Shown: positions 47,884 to 58,530, counted from the stretch's first letter. The stretch is 64,000 nt of DNA from Macrostomum hystrix (GCA_950097015.1 CATNEN010000001.1:21753501-21817500); one strand, 5' to 3'. Notes: generated by a model not told the origin, from the letters alone. Numbers and translations: made by a program.

Positions 47884-48462
47884 ATGATCATCGGCGTTGA
47901 AGGTCGCGCGCTCGGCCACGCCGACTCGGCCGCCCAGTCGGTGCTTGCCGCGCTCCTGTGCGGCGGTCCCGGTCTCGACTGGGACTCTGGCCGGCTGTCT
48001 CCGGCTGGCGCAGCCGCCGCAGCCGCCGTGAAGTCGGCTGCACCCAGCCACGTTGGCGCTGTTAACCTTCAGTACTCGGACTCTGGCGCATTCGGCTTTC
48101 ACATTGTCTGCGGCTATGAAGACGCCGGCTCTGTTTCGAAGGCTGTCACCGGCACCTTCCGTCAGCTCGCCAGATCTGGCGTCTCCGATGCCGACGTTAA
48201 CGCCGCCAAGGCCGTTGTCGGCCGACAAGCCGCCGAGGCCAAGCTGCAACCTCAGGACCGCCTGACCAGCTTGGCCAGCCGACTGCTGCAGGCGCCGGCC
48301 TCCGGCCTGCCGGCTGTTGACGACGCCTCCGACGAAGCCGCCATAGCCAAGGTGAACGCCGAGCAGGTCAATCAACTGTTGAAGTCGCTGCTGAAGTCAC
48401 CGATAGCCATGGCTAGCATGGGCCGCCTGGACAATGTGCCCTTCAAGGATGACCTGGTCTGA
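47884..48462 (+). CDS. UQCRC2: UQCRC2 exon 4 (C-terminal)
   Basis: Residues 322-513 and stop, entering in phase 0 after catcctccag. It contains an alanine-rich loop (AGAAAAAAVKSAA), then NLQYSDSGAFGFHIVCGYED (family: SYSDSGLFGIY) and ends MASMGRLDNVPFKDDLV, matching the family end (GNLGHTPFVDEL). The total of 513 residues exceeds the usual 450 because of the longer N-terminal linker and added loops. Confidence 0.94.
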   Translation: MIIGVEGRALGHADSAAQSVLAALLCGGPGLDWDSGRLSPAGAAAAAAVKSAAPSHVGAVNLQYSDSGAFGFHIVCGYEDAGSVSKAVTGTFRQLARSGVSDADVNAAKAVVGRQAAEAKLQPQDRLTSLASRLLQAPASGLPAVDDASDEAAIAKVNAEQVNQLLKSLLKSPIAMASMGRLDNVPFKDDLV

Positions 48463-49179
48463 GCTGTCAATCACCTGAGAGTGTTTTCCCCACGACTTTC
48501 TTTGAACTGGTTAAAATATGAATTAATACTAAATACTGAATAGCTTTTTCTTGTGAAGTTTTCTGTCGCTTCAGACTCCATAGTTTCTACTACAATTTAT
48601 TGTACGGCTAAACTAAATATATTCGCGAAGCACTTTTTGTCATAGCTACCGTTTTATCTTAACACCATCCGGAAAATATTATATTAGAAAAAATTGTTTC
48701 TCTGCTCTAGCTAGCAATGCCAGTTTCGTCTCCGAGGAAAAAACCTCCTAATAATAGAATGAATACAAACATAAACTAAATGAGATTTTAATATAGTTGT
48801 CTGGTCTACATCAGAACCTGCAATTGCCGTATAATTGGTTCCCAGATTTGTTTGTCTTCTTTTGCAATTTAACGCACAAGGAAAATTTGATATTAGAGAA
48901 AGACATTGTGCCTAAACGACCAACTCGCACTTCTATGTAATATTTAAGGTCATGACATTATTTTATAAAAAGCAAACGAGTCATCATGACTATTTCCTAA
49001 AAAAGAACAAGTTTTTGCTTGAATTCCCTGTAATATTACTTTGAGTAATATTATAAGGGACTAACGCTTATAATGAACGAATTCGTAAATAAAAGCTTGA
49101 ATACTGGCTCTATTGCATTTCAAATAAAAGCTTCTTGCCTAATAAATAAACTCGAGTACTTGTCTATTAGAAGTCGAGT
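48463..49179. other. 3' flanks of two convergent genes
   Basis: AT-rich spacer between the stop of UQCRC2 (+) and the stop of the membrane protein gene (-). No other gene seen. On the plus strand aaataaa strings occur at about 49087-49145. Confidence 0.45.
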
Positions 49180-49532
49180 TTACGGACTATTGCTGTCAGA
49201 ATCATCCAATTCAGCTTCCTCTAGGCCTGACTTCGCCGCTTCAATGGTGCTCTGCCAGTACTGCAGCCGGCGCGTGTCGCGTAGAAATGCCTCGGCTATG
49301 AACCGCTTTAACAGCCTGTCAGACATGTCCCGCCTAGCCTTGTATTGCAGAATCGTGATTAGCCTATGCACCTGCCAGTACAGGCTGTACACGCTGATCA
49401 TCACGTACACCATCAGTACGAAGGCTGGGGTGCCCGGCTTGTTGCCGTTGGCCACATTCTCGATCTCCGTCCAGGCAAGCCGCAGCACTTCCACCACCAG
49501 AAACTCCAGCAGCGTGCCGTTGAATGTGCAAT
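49180..49532 (-). CDS. unrecognised membrane protein, exon 5 (transmembrane segment and tail)
   Basis: Residues 388-503 and stop of the predicted protein. It begins CTFNGTLLEFLVVEVL, has one strongly hydrophobic segment (TPAFVLMVYVMISVYSLYW, residues 421-439), then a basic tail (QYKARRDMSDRLLKRF) ending in an acidic EEAELDDSDSNSP. The acceptor tggcag|AT enters in phase 1, matching exon 4. I do not recognise the family. Confidence 0.7.
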
Positions 49533-49562
49533 CTGCCAGTCACCAGTGTGGAATTGCAGGCT

Positions 49563-50514
49563 GGCCACTCTCTTGAATCTCAGCACCTCCCTGAATCTCA
49601 GCACCTCCCCTGAATCTCAGCATGTCACCTGAATCTCAGCATCTCCCTGAATCTCAGCATCTCCCTGAACTCAGCATCTCCCCTGAATCTCAGCATGTCA
49701 CCTGAATCTCAGCATCTCCCTGAATCTCAGCATCTCCCTGAATCTCAGCATCTCCCCTGAATCTCAGCATCTCCCCTGAATGACAGCATCTCCCCTGAAT
49801 GACAGCATCTCCCCTGAATCTCAGCATCTCCCTGAATCTCAGCATCTCCCCTGAATCTCAGCACCTCCCTGAATCTCAGCACCTCCCCTGAATCTCAGCA
49901 TGTCACCTGAATCTCAGCATCTCCCTGAATCTCAGCATCTCCCTGAATCTCAGCATCTCCCTAAACTCAGCATCTCCCCTGAATCTCAGCATGTCACCTG
50001 AATCTCAGCATCTCCCTGAATCTCAGCATCTCCCTGAATCTCAGCATCTCCCCTGAATCTCAGCATCTCCCCTGAATGACAGCATCTCCCCTGAATGACA
50101 GCATCTCCCCTGAATCTCAGCATCTCCCTGAATCTCAGCATCTCCCCTGAATCTCAGCATCTCCCTTGAATGACAGCATCTCCCCTGAATGGCAGCATCT
50201 CCCCTGAATCTCAGCATCTCCCCTGAATCTCAGCATCTCCCTGAACTCAGCATCTCCCCTGAATCTCAGCATGTCACCTGAATCTCAGCATCTACCTGAA
50301 TCTCAGCATCTCCCTGAACTCAGCATCTCCCTGAATCTCAGCATCTCCCTGAATCTCAGCATCTCCCTGAATCTCAGCATCTCCCTGAATCTCAGCATCT
50401 CCCCTGAATCTCAGCATCTCCCCTGAATGACAGCATCTCCCCTGAATGGCAGCATCTCCCCTGAATCTCGGCATCTCCCCTGAATCTCGGCATCTCCCCT
50501 GAATGACAGCATCT
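49563..50514. repeat. ~19-bp minisatellite filling intron 4 of the membrane protein gene
   Basis: About 50 copies of tgaatctcagcatctcccc with shorter tgaactcagcatctccc and tgaatgacagcatctcccc forms, arranged in repeated blocks of about 340 bp. Its right edge is about 9 bp from the 5' splice site of exon 4. Confidence 0.95.
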
Positions 50515-50523
50515 CGCACTCAC

Positions 50524-50843
50524 TGTCTTTGCTGAATGATCCGGCTCTGTGTGTCACAAATAGGTCCGGACAAGGTGTCGGCTTGACCTGGCCCCATGCC
50601 ACGGTGTAGTGATCGTTCGGCACATCAAAGCAGTTCAACCCGTTGGTGCCGACTGTGCCAGGTGGGCAGGCGAGACAGACCACAGCGCTGCCATTGTGCT
50701 CGTATGACTGCTGCAGGCGCATGTCGGTGAGATTGGCGGGCCCGTAACCGCGGGGACAGATGCTGGCAGAGTAGATTCTCAAGGAGTAGTTCAATGCGTC
50801 AATCGGGGAGTCAGCTAGGTTCTGTTTTGGCATCCGAAGCTTC
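50524..50843 (-). CDS. unrecognised membrane protein, exon 4 (cysteine-rich)
   Basis: Enters in phase 2 after tttttccag (AG|G restores Arg280) and exits in phase 1 at GACA|GTGAGT. It reads ALNYSLRIYSASICPRGYGP, then VVCLACPPGTVGTNGLNC, DVPNDHYTVAWGQVKPTPCP and THRAGSFSKD. The CxxCPPGTxGxNGxNC spacing looks like an extracellular GCC2/GCC3- or EGF-like cysteine-rich repeat. NLT and NGS are possible glycosylation sites. Confidence 0.72.
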
Positions 50844-51291
50844 CTGGAAAAATTTTCGGCCAGCGGGTAAGTCTAAAATTAATGCGAATAAAAGAACGCA
50901 CCAGGTGCTAATGGACGAGCTGCAGGGAGTTCACTTTTGTTAGCTTCATTCGATAGGCATGAGTTGGACCGTTCCGACCGTAAAAACAACTACGCCAAGG
51001 ACAATGTCATTGTCACCAAGGTCTTTGACAAGAACCGTTGAATTATCTCGACGATGTCGTGAAGTAGCTCCGGGGGTATCTGAAAAACTCCCGTGTTCTT
51101 TCTATAGGGGAAAAATAGTGTAGTCTTTCTACTGTTAAGGACCTTTGGCTGTATCCATGGCAACTGTGGTATAGTTAGCTGTTCAGTCCATGGACTGGTG
51201 GGGGAGTGGCGCCAATCCCCCTCTGTACTGCCAACCGGGCAAAGTTCATTCAGCTGAAGCACTCTAAAAGATGCCCAAAACGAGACTACAC
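50844..51291 (-). other. intron 3 of the membrane protein gene, with dispersed repeats
   Basis: Holds a copy of a dispersed repeat (about 51001-51165; gacaagaaccgttgaattat) that also occurs in the caspase intron (57200-57450), and a family B SINE fragment at about 51175-51250. Confidence 0.6.
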
Positions 51292-51614
51292 CTGACTGTC
51301 GCTCTGTCCTCGGCGAAATTATCCAAGGTCTCAACGGAGGCCTCGCCAAACTGCAGCAGCGCCATCCGACGACCTTCTAGTAATCGCTGGGCGCACAGCG
51401 TCGATCTCGGATCGCACAGATCAGGCAACTCGTTGGATAAGCTCATTCTGAGCACAAAGTTCACGTGAAACAGATAGTATGGCGCCTTGCCAGTCTTCGC
51501 TGCGGTCTTCAGGTCTTTTTGCAGATCTGTTAGGGGAGTCTTTTTGAAAGCTGCTGCCAATTCGAATAGGTGAGGATACTCGAGCTCCGGACTGCGAACT
51601 GGAGACACGACCGC
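51292..51614 (-). CDS. unrecognised membrane protein, exon 3
   Basis: Residues 173-279 and two bases of codon 280 (donor GTCAG|GTGTAG). It reads LEYPHLFELAAAFKKTPLTD, APYYLFHVNFVLRMSLSNEL, DLCDPRSTLCAQRLLEGRRM and ETLDNFAEDRATVR. The chosen acceptor (attaccag|GCG) keeps phase 0; two further acceptors 27 and about 36 nt upstream (cccttcag and ttaatcag) also keep the frame and would add residues. Confidence 0.65.
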
Positions 51615-51687
51615 CTGGTAATTTTTAGGTGGTTGATGTTGCTGAAGGGGCTGATTAAGGATCAATAATATTACGAGCTAATAATAA

Positions 51688-52046
51688 TTGTAGGAGGGCT
51701 GCAGGCAATGGCACATCACTTGGTGAACCTAGACCCGCAGCCAGCTAGGAGGCTAAATTTGTCCATTTCGCTGACTCTTTAGCACACACACACAGATACC
51801 GTACCCAGGCACTCGCTCACACAGGTGTGTACAACTGCCCTGACTTTATCATCGTCAGGCACTGTACACTCTCACTGTGTCTTGGAGGTTGGCCCCTCAA
51901 GGGCGTAAATTGCCACGACAAGCCCCAAATTCTTCTCTCCGTGGCTGCGCCCAAAATGAATGTGGCCTCACTGCGGAATCGAGCTCAGGGACCTTGGTGC
52001 GAGAGGCAAACGTGCTAGAACGCTCTGCCCCTCACCCCAAGGTATA
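51688..52046 (-). repeat. tRNA-derived SINE, family A, in an intron
   Basis: On the minus strand it has the head with B-box-like gagctcgattccg, the body, and a 3' end ctcctacaattattattagc. It lies in the intron between exons 3 and 2 of the membrane protein gene, in the same orientation as the gene. Confidence 0.75.
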
Positions 52047-52190
52047 CGGCTTTCGTGACAACTAAAACGTTTTCTATGTATCATTCAATGATCTATATAG
52101 TCAAGATCTATATTTTGTCCTACAGCTAGTATTGAGCAGCGAATTCAGTAGTGGGCCAAGATTGATGAGAACTTTCATTAAAAAACTCAC

Positions 52191-52409
52191 CTCGATGCAG
52201 CGCGGATGTTTGATGCACCAGTCTCGCACAAAGTCGACGCGGCCCAGGTATTCAACGAACTCGGTGAAGTTTTTGCCGTATATGAAGCCCAGACTGACTG
52301 TGGAGGTGAGGGTTGGACCCTCGTAGAAGCTAATGTCGTGCACGGATGTCACGGTGGAATCCGAGTTCCAGTCAAACAGAAGGCACTCAAGCCGAATCTT
52401 GTAGAAGGC
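52191..52409 (-). CDS. unrecognised membrane protein, exon 2
   Basis: Residues 100-172, phase 0 at both ends (tcggcag|GCC and ATCGAG|GTGAGT). It reads AFYKIRLECLLFDWNSDSTV, HDISFYEGPTLTSTVSLGFI, KNFTEFVEYLGRVDFVRDWC and KHPRCIE. Three cysteines and NFT suggest an extracellular segment. Confidence 0.65.
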
Positions 52410-52533
52410 CTGCCGATTTGGAATTCGTCTGCGCGTTAAAACTGACTTGCCAACTTACCAAGACAATCGTCTCATGCCCATTCGGTCATGGATCTTTGCA
52501 ATCTCTTGGTTCAACAAAACATGAGATATTCCA

Positions 52534-52820
52534 CGTCACATCTGACAATACCTCCTGACACCTCATTATCTGACACTCTCCGCAGTCTCTTCTGACACCT
52601 CACTATCTGACACTCTCCGCATTCTCTCCTGACACTTCACTATCTGACACTCTCCGCAGTCTCTCCTGACACCTCACTATCTGACACTCTCCGCATTCTC
52701 TCTTGACACCTCACTATCTGACACTCCGCAGTCTCTTCTGACACCTCACTATCTGACACTCTCCGCATTCTCTCCTGACACCTCACTATCTGACACTCTC
52801 CACAGCCTCTCCTGACACTC
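52534..52820. repeat. ~36-bp minisatellite (ctgacacctcactatctgac)
   Basis: About eight copies of ctgacacctcactatctgac followed by actctccgcagtctct. It sits in intron 1 of the membrane protein gene, about 40 bp from the proposed donor. The unit closely resembles the array at 15965-16995 read on the opposite strand. Confidence 0.9.
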
Positions 52821-52862
52821 TCCCTGTGCCTAGCAGTTACAGTCGCCAAGGCGCAATGGTAC

Positions 52863-53159
52863 CTCGCTATGATTGGCCGGCATCCGAAGCAGGCGCAGAG
52901 TCTGGAAGAAGCCGGACCCGACGATACTGCCATCTGGTTGGACCCAGCGGTACAGGGCGGTGCCGCTGTGCATCTGTTCCATGGAACGGCCCGGCCGCAG
53001 TTTGCTCTTATCAAGGCACGGAATGCGCGCTGTCAACCGTGTTGGTATGAACCATGCCTGGCTAAGTAGTTCAGAGCTACTGGAAAATGGCAAGCGAAGT
53101 ATGCCACCAATCAGGATTGGAAATAACGTCAGCCACCGATTGAGAGACACTGTCCGCAT
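52863..53159 (-). CDS. unrecognised membrane protein, exon 1 (putative signal peptide)
   Basis: 99 codons from ATG at 53159 to GAG|GTACCA, phase 0. A hydrophobic start (WLTLFPILIGGILRLPF, residues 9-25) would serve as a signal peptide. It is followed by TARIPCLDKSKLRPGRSM and GTALYRWVQPDGSIVGSGFF. Caution: the DNA for LRLPFSSS reads cttgccattttccag|tag, an acceptor-like site, so the true exon may start there and be preceded by unseen exons. An alternative donor lies at GACT|GTAACT, which would be out of phase with exon 2. Confidence 0.5.
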
Positions 53160-53874
53160 AGCTGTGTATCAACGTATTTGAGAGATCTGATCGCCTTTCT
53201 TGCAAAAGTAACAGAACGGCTACGATTTTCGATTGCGACTTTGTCTGTTTTTGTCTGTGGCCCAAGTTTGTGGATACGCAAAATCTCAGGTAAGCGTTAA
53301 TGCCATGGTCATCTATTTATAGCACTCAAGTCCAGATCACAGAAAATCCAAACAATGTTTTTGTGTCGGGTCAAAAAAATCATTTTTCTGGATGAAAAAT
53401 AACGTTTCGAGTCTGAGACAAAGAGTATCGAGAGCACATAGCAGTGTTTTTTCTTAGCAATGTCATACCCGAAATGGGGTATCAACCTTTAAAGTAGTAC
53501 CCCCCATTTTCATGAACTTGTACCCATCCAGCAGTTTAAAAAATAACGCAATTTATTTACGCATTTCTATAAACTAAACAATAATCTTGTAAATATTAGT
53601 TTTCACTTACTGAGTTACCACAGCCTTGCAAGGCCTTCAATATTTATCAGCATGTCACCAAATGGGCCTGTCATTGCCGTCTCCGGTATAGTCACCTACT
53701 TTTATCTAGACGGACTGCTGGACCTTCAAGTGCCACAGTACTATAGGCAACTATGGACACCCTGACGAAAATTTCTCAAATTTTACTGATCAAGCCTAAA
53801 AATAGGCGCGCTCAACCTAGTACACCATCGCCTAGTCTGTCAACCAATCAGTCAGTCACAAACGACTCAAAGGT
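53160..53874. other. non-coding stretch, no gene seen
   Basis: No exon or element recognised. Confidence 0.4.
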
Positions 53875-54480
53875 TAGCTTCCAATGACGGGGGCGAGTGG
53901 GTCAGCGGCTAACGTCGCTGCCTCGCACTCCAAAGGACGCTAGTTCGATTCACCCTTCAAGTCACGATTAATTTCGGGACTTGTTGGGGGGTTTGGACAG
54001 TAGCGACCGGCGGAGGTGCACCATTTTTCGTGCAATCAAAACTTGAAATAATAGCTTCGCTCCTACCTTCTGTGTGCCTGTTCTGCGTTGTGTGAGTTGT
54101 GTGCGTTGGCGCTGGGGCGTGAGGCCTTGCGGGGGGTGGCTGGAGGGCGGGTGTACACCGCCGCACGCTTTCTGGACTTCCGTCAGCGCGATTGGATAAG
54201 TGTACACTCATCACCCGCCCCCCCTGAGGACTGATTTCTTATCAGCCTTCCGCCCCGGCTTGGTCTGCTATGTGCGTGTGGGGCTGGGGTGGGGGACACT
54301 GCTGCCTATTCTGGGTGCCTCCTGCCCTCCCCGGCTGGTCTGTGCTGCTGTGTGTGGTGCCTGCTGGGCGCAAAAGCGCCTAGTTCGCCGGTCTGGGGGC
54401 GTGCCGCTCCGTCGCTTGTGCGACAAGGGCCCCGCCCCCCTGCAGATAGATAGATAGAGATAGAGATAGCTTCCAATGAC
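53875..54480 (+). mobile_element. complete tRNA-derived SINE with 14-bp target duplications (family C)
   Basis: The 14-bp string tagcttccaatgac occurs at 53875-53888 and 54467-54480. Between them, 578 bp begins with a tRNA-like head (A-box-like gggtcagcggctaacg, B-box-like gctagttcgattcac), followed by a GC-rich unrelated body, and ends in a gatagatagagataga tail. Perfect duplications point to a recent LINE-assisted insertion. Confidence 0.85.
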
Positions 54481-55357
54481 CAATGACCAATTTGGACCAT
54501 AGACAGCCGGAAGAAAATAGAAAGAAGCAAATTATACGAGTGAATTAGACAAAATAACTATTGCCGTAGTTAAAGGAAGTTCAACACCTTACTGGATGAC
54601 CATTCTTATAGGTTAGCAAATACCAAAAAATCAAAATTAATCAAGTTGTTTTACAGACCCAAAACATCTTGAATACAAAGAGAATAGTGCAAAACGGAAA
54701 ATAACTCAAATTACTGAGTAGGCGAGTTACTAGGAGAAAGTTATTGGGTCAAACGGTCAATAATTAGGCGTTTATGTATTGATAAACGAACAAAATATAT
54801 GCGCCACGCAAGCCACGCGGAAATATTGACGTTCCAATTAAAAAGCACTCACAAAAATAATATTAAACTAGCGAACTAATTTAAAAAACTTCAGTTAGAA
54901 TTTTTAAGCACAGCCACGCATGTACGATCCTAGTTCGTAGAACACTATTAGTCGATTGAAAGCTAAAATTATATAATTATGTAACGTTAAAAGTATAAAT
55001 GAAAATATTTAAAGAAGCATTAACAAACACCTAAGAACCCATAATTGATAAGGAGCTCACTTGATGGCTACGTTAATAATGTCTGGAAAGTTTTTTATCG
55101 AACATAAATTTAGTAATAACATCTATTTCAACATGTTGATAAATAGTGGCTTTTAAAATAACGGCTTGGATAACAAAAATAAAACGGATTTGATAGTAAT
55201 TGCTTACTTCCTCCTTGTCGCTTTTTTTGGGGATGTCGATCTAAGAGACATTTTGTAACAGCCATGGTCTGAACATGGTATAGACTATTGAAAAATCGGC
55301 AATATAAAAAACAATCAGTCTAAAAGTTCACTTCGAAACTACCAATAATTCTTCCCT
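54481..55357. other. AT-rich stretch between SINE and caspase
   Basis: No gene recognised; probably includes the caspase 3' flank. Confidence 0.4.
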
Positions 55358-55786
55358 TTAATCCCTCGGGAAAAAGTATAGCTTCTTGCGCAGGTGGTTG
55401 GTTGGCGCGGGCATCTGGAAACGTTGGTTCTGACCGAAGGCTTCGCTAATCAGATTGTTGACCTGCACCATCATGTCAGCCACGTGCTCAGTGGTGAATT
55501 TCTCGGAGAAGATCTCCACAATGGCCTGCACAAACCAGCTGCCGCAATTCTTGTTCCGCCAGCTGACATAGCCGGGCAGAGTCGAGTGGGCGATCAGCAA
55601 ATCGGCAAAGTCTGACGGGATTCGGTTCTCCATGGACCGGGCATCTCCATAATTCAGCCGCTGCAGATGCTCGACCAAGTTTACCTCGTCGTCCTCACGG
55701 TTCGAGCCCGGGCCGTCAACCACCTCGTAGCTTGGCTGTTCTGTCTGCGTCTCCTCGCTCTTTTTGGTCAGCTCGATACGGCAGGC
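55358..55786 (-). CDS. caspase, exon 2 (catalytic cysteine, linker and p10 subunit)
   Basis: Residues 198-339. It opens ACRIELTKKS directly after ccctag, so the catalytic Cys199 lies in QACRI where the family has QACRG or QACxG. The linker has EVVD|GPGS (Asp221), a plausible maturation cleavage site, and REDDEVN. The p10 part reads IPSDFADLLIAHSTLPGYVS, WRNKNCGSWFVQAIVEIF (substrate pocket) and ends LRKKLYFFPRD, as effector caspases do (KELYFYH). Confidence 0.9.
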   Translation of the reverse strand, partial: ACRIELTKKSEETQTEQPSYEVVDGPGSNREDDEVNLVEHLQRLNYGDARSMENRIPSDFADLLIAHSTLPGYVSWRNKNCGSWFVQAIVEIFSEKFTTEHVADMMVQVNNLISEAFGQNQRFQMPAPTNHLRKKLYFFPRD

Positions 55787-57643
55787 CTAGGGCGCAGGGA
55801 AAACGTAGTGTTATTTCTCCAAAAATAATAATTCTTGGTCTGAACTGCAGGGACTGGTTTTCTTGTGGGGCCGTTTTAGTTTGGGGCGCTGGGCTAGACG
55901 TACAGCCAATGCCACAGCCGCAGCTACTGCCACGTGCATCCAAAGGCGTTACGTTCAGATCATTGACCGGCGCAAGCACTGAGGTGGTGACATGGGAAAC
56001 TGAAATCGCATCCGAATAAATATTCTATTTGTAAATAAATAAAAACCGTAGACTTTTGAATCAAAACCGCGCGAAAAATAAACAATTTGTTTTACTTACC
56101 GTTATGCTGCAAATTTTTTACCGTATAAATGCGTTTGTTTTAATACTTACAGTATATGAGATATTTTGTAAAATTAGCCATTTTAAACAGTGTTTTTCCT
56201 GCTAGTATAAATGGACGACGTCTTGCAAACCAAAAAAGGAAGACTTGTTGTTGAGTGTGCGTGTGTGAAAGAGAATCAAAGAGTTGAGAATAGTCAAGAG
56301 TTTAAGGATCAAGAAGTGTGTTCAGAAATAAAAAGAAGTGCCATTTTAAAGGAATACATTGTACTATTTATTTTATAAGTGTGTAAAATAAAATATTAAG
56401 AAAGATAATACCAAGAAGCATGATAAAATTAATACTCAGATTTATACCAAGAGTTTTACTAAGAGGGAGCTGCTAAACTCTAAATCTCGGGGACGCCTAA
56501 TTTGACTGGGAAAACATACTCAGTTGCCTATAGCTACCGCTCGTGCAATCTAGACGCTACCAAATCGTGTACGTCGTAAAGTTAACGCTACCATTATAGT
56601 GTTAGATCCGCGAAAGATAAGTATCACGGAGTATCAAGAGTTAAACGGCCCTATTCAGGACCACCAGCCTAAAGCATAAGGAAATACATACAGAACTAAG
56701 AGAGAAATAAGAAGTAAGATCGGCCTGAGTAATACGCTACCAAGAGAGAGAAAGAGTGTTAAGCCCTATTACTAAACTTTGATAACAGCATTGGGATTTT
56801 ATCTATTGATAGGGTAACCCTACAACAACCTTGGTGTCAGCGATGGGATAATAGTTAAATCTAATTAGCCCTGTTACATTGGTATTATCAGTATTATTTT
56901 TACTATTAAAAGTAGTCAGTGTTATTTATTACAAAATATTCAACTAATCACCATGAAAGCCTGATGATTTTCATGCGACAGTTTCAGCTAAGGTTTTCTG
57001 ATGAAGCAACTTCTAGAATCACAAAATCTCGACGTCGTCGAGATACATTCAACGATCTCGTCGGGGTGTCTGGTGGCGATAAATTTTTATGCTTATACAG
57101 TGGCATCATCTAATCTTGCCGGCCATATCGTATTGAGGTACATAGTTGTTAGATTATTACACCAATATGGATTCACCAAAGAGGTTATGTAGAGCAATGT
57201 TAGGTGTCCTTGTCACTAGGGTCATCGACAAGAACCGCTGAATATCTCGACGATGCTGACTTAGACCGCTTTAAAAGTTAGCTTACCGTCAAGGGCGGAA
57301 AGTTTTGATTAATATGGTGGACTTTCACGAAAATCGATCATTCGCGGTTTGGGAGGTATCGTGAAGTTGGCAAGGGGTACTTGAAACCCTTTTGTGATTT
57401 CGCCAGGGGGGAGAAAATAGCGTGATCTTTTTTATACTTAAAAATTTCCTAACGGACAATAGTTCTCGGCAAATCCCAAATAAGTCCTTTACTGATCCGA
57501 GTGGGACAACGAATTCGGCTTGCATGCAGCACTCACTTGCTACTACTTAATCAAGGGCGATGGCAAGTATTTATAATTGCATACACAAATCTAACGTAAC
57601 AAACCGCGGTATCCCACTAGCCGTAGGCACCAGTTTGACTCAC
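55787..57643 (-). other. caspase intron
   Basis: 1857 bp, phase 0. Includes a family B SINE fragment (about 55895-55985) and a dispersed repeat (about 57200-57450) shared with 51001-51165. No other exon seen. Confidence 0.7.
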
Positions 57644-58234
57644 CTGGATAAAGACCAGCTTGGGTTTACCAATCAGTTTGCACTCTGGTTTATTGAAAAG
57701 TGCCAGGATGTCATTGTACTCGTCCACTGGCTTACTGTCCGAGCCGATGATTTTGCCTTTAGTGCCGTGCGAGAGAATGACCAGCAAACACGAGCTGTAG
57801 TTCTCGTGCTCAGAATTCAGGATGAAACTCTCGCACTCCGTTTTTATGTTATCAGCTGTCTGGTCCTCGAGCACTGTGACTCTGTACTGCAATGCAGTAA
57901 ACAAGCTGTTCAGATTTCCGCGGTCAATGTCCGTCCCAACGCGTTCTTCATGGCTGTAGAAATGTTTGTTATTAATGATGAGGCACAGGCCTCTTGGCTT
58001 GCTCGTAGGAGGCCTGTTGTCGTAGGCCTCCTTAAATTGCTGACGTTTGTGCTCCTCAAGTATTTCTCGATTGAACTTGTCAAAGTCAATCTCCACGCGC
58101 AGATTTCCCCGGGTCTGTTTGAGACCTCCGATTTCCGGGAAATTCCCAGAGAGGTCATCGTAGGTAACGCTGGTCTCAGTTAGAGGCAGCTCAAGAGTTA
58201 CCGGTAGGCTTTGCTCTCTACCGTGGCTAGACAT
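57644..58234 (-). CDS. caspase, exon 1 (prodomain and p20 subunit)
   Basis: Cysteine-aspartate protease of the C14 family, acting in apoptosis. From ATG at 58234 it encodes 197 residues. A short prodomain (no CARD or DED seen) is followed by KPRGLCLIINNKHFYSHEE, RVGTDIDRGNLNSLF (P1-Asp pocket Arg98), and SSCLLVILSHGTKGKIIGS with catalytic His156. It ends GKPKLVFIQ|GTGAGT, so an intron splits the QACxG motif after Gln. The short prodomain suggests an effector type (caspase-3/7-like). The frame is open further upstream to 58390, and acceptor-like sites (ccgcag, tcctgcag) lie there, so a longer N terminus is possible. Confidence 0.92.
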
Positions 58235-58530
58235 GGCTAAACTGCTATTAGACTGCGGTGCGTTGTCTGCAGGACCGTATTCGAATTCATATAGAAGTTC
58301 TTTTTTGGTGAAGAAAAAATGTACATCCATGCAGATTGTACTGCAGTAAACCATGGAAAGAAAGTAATATTGTTGTGCATTGTGCTGCACCCGTGAAGCA
58401 TTTGAAAAATGATAATCATCTAATACTATTGAGAGCCTGCGGCGGATGGCAGTTTAGTTCAAACCCTGAAATTCTTACCAATCAATTTTAGACAGAACAC
58501 ACAGAATATCAAAGCTCCCACTTGGATACG

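Noticed and set aside
53889-53965. Genuine tRNA gene
   Set aside because: It has A- and B-box-like strings but no clean cloverleaf, and it is the head of a 578-bp SINE flanked by target duplications.
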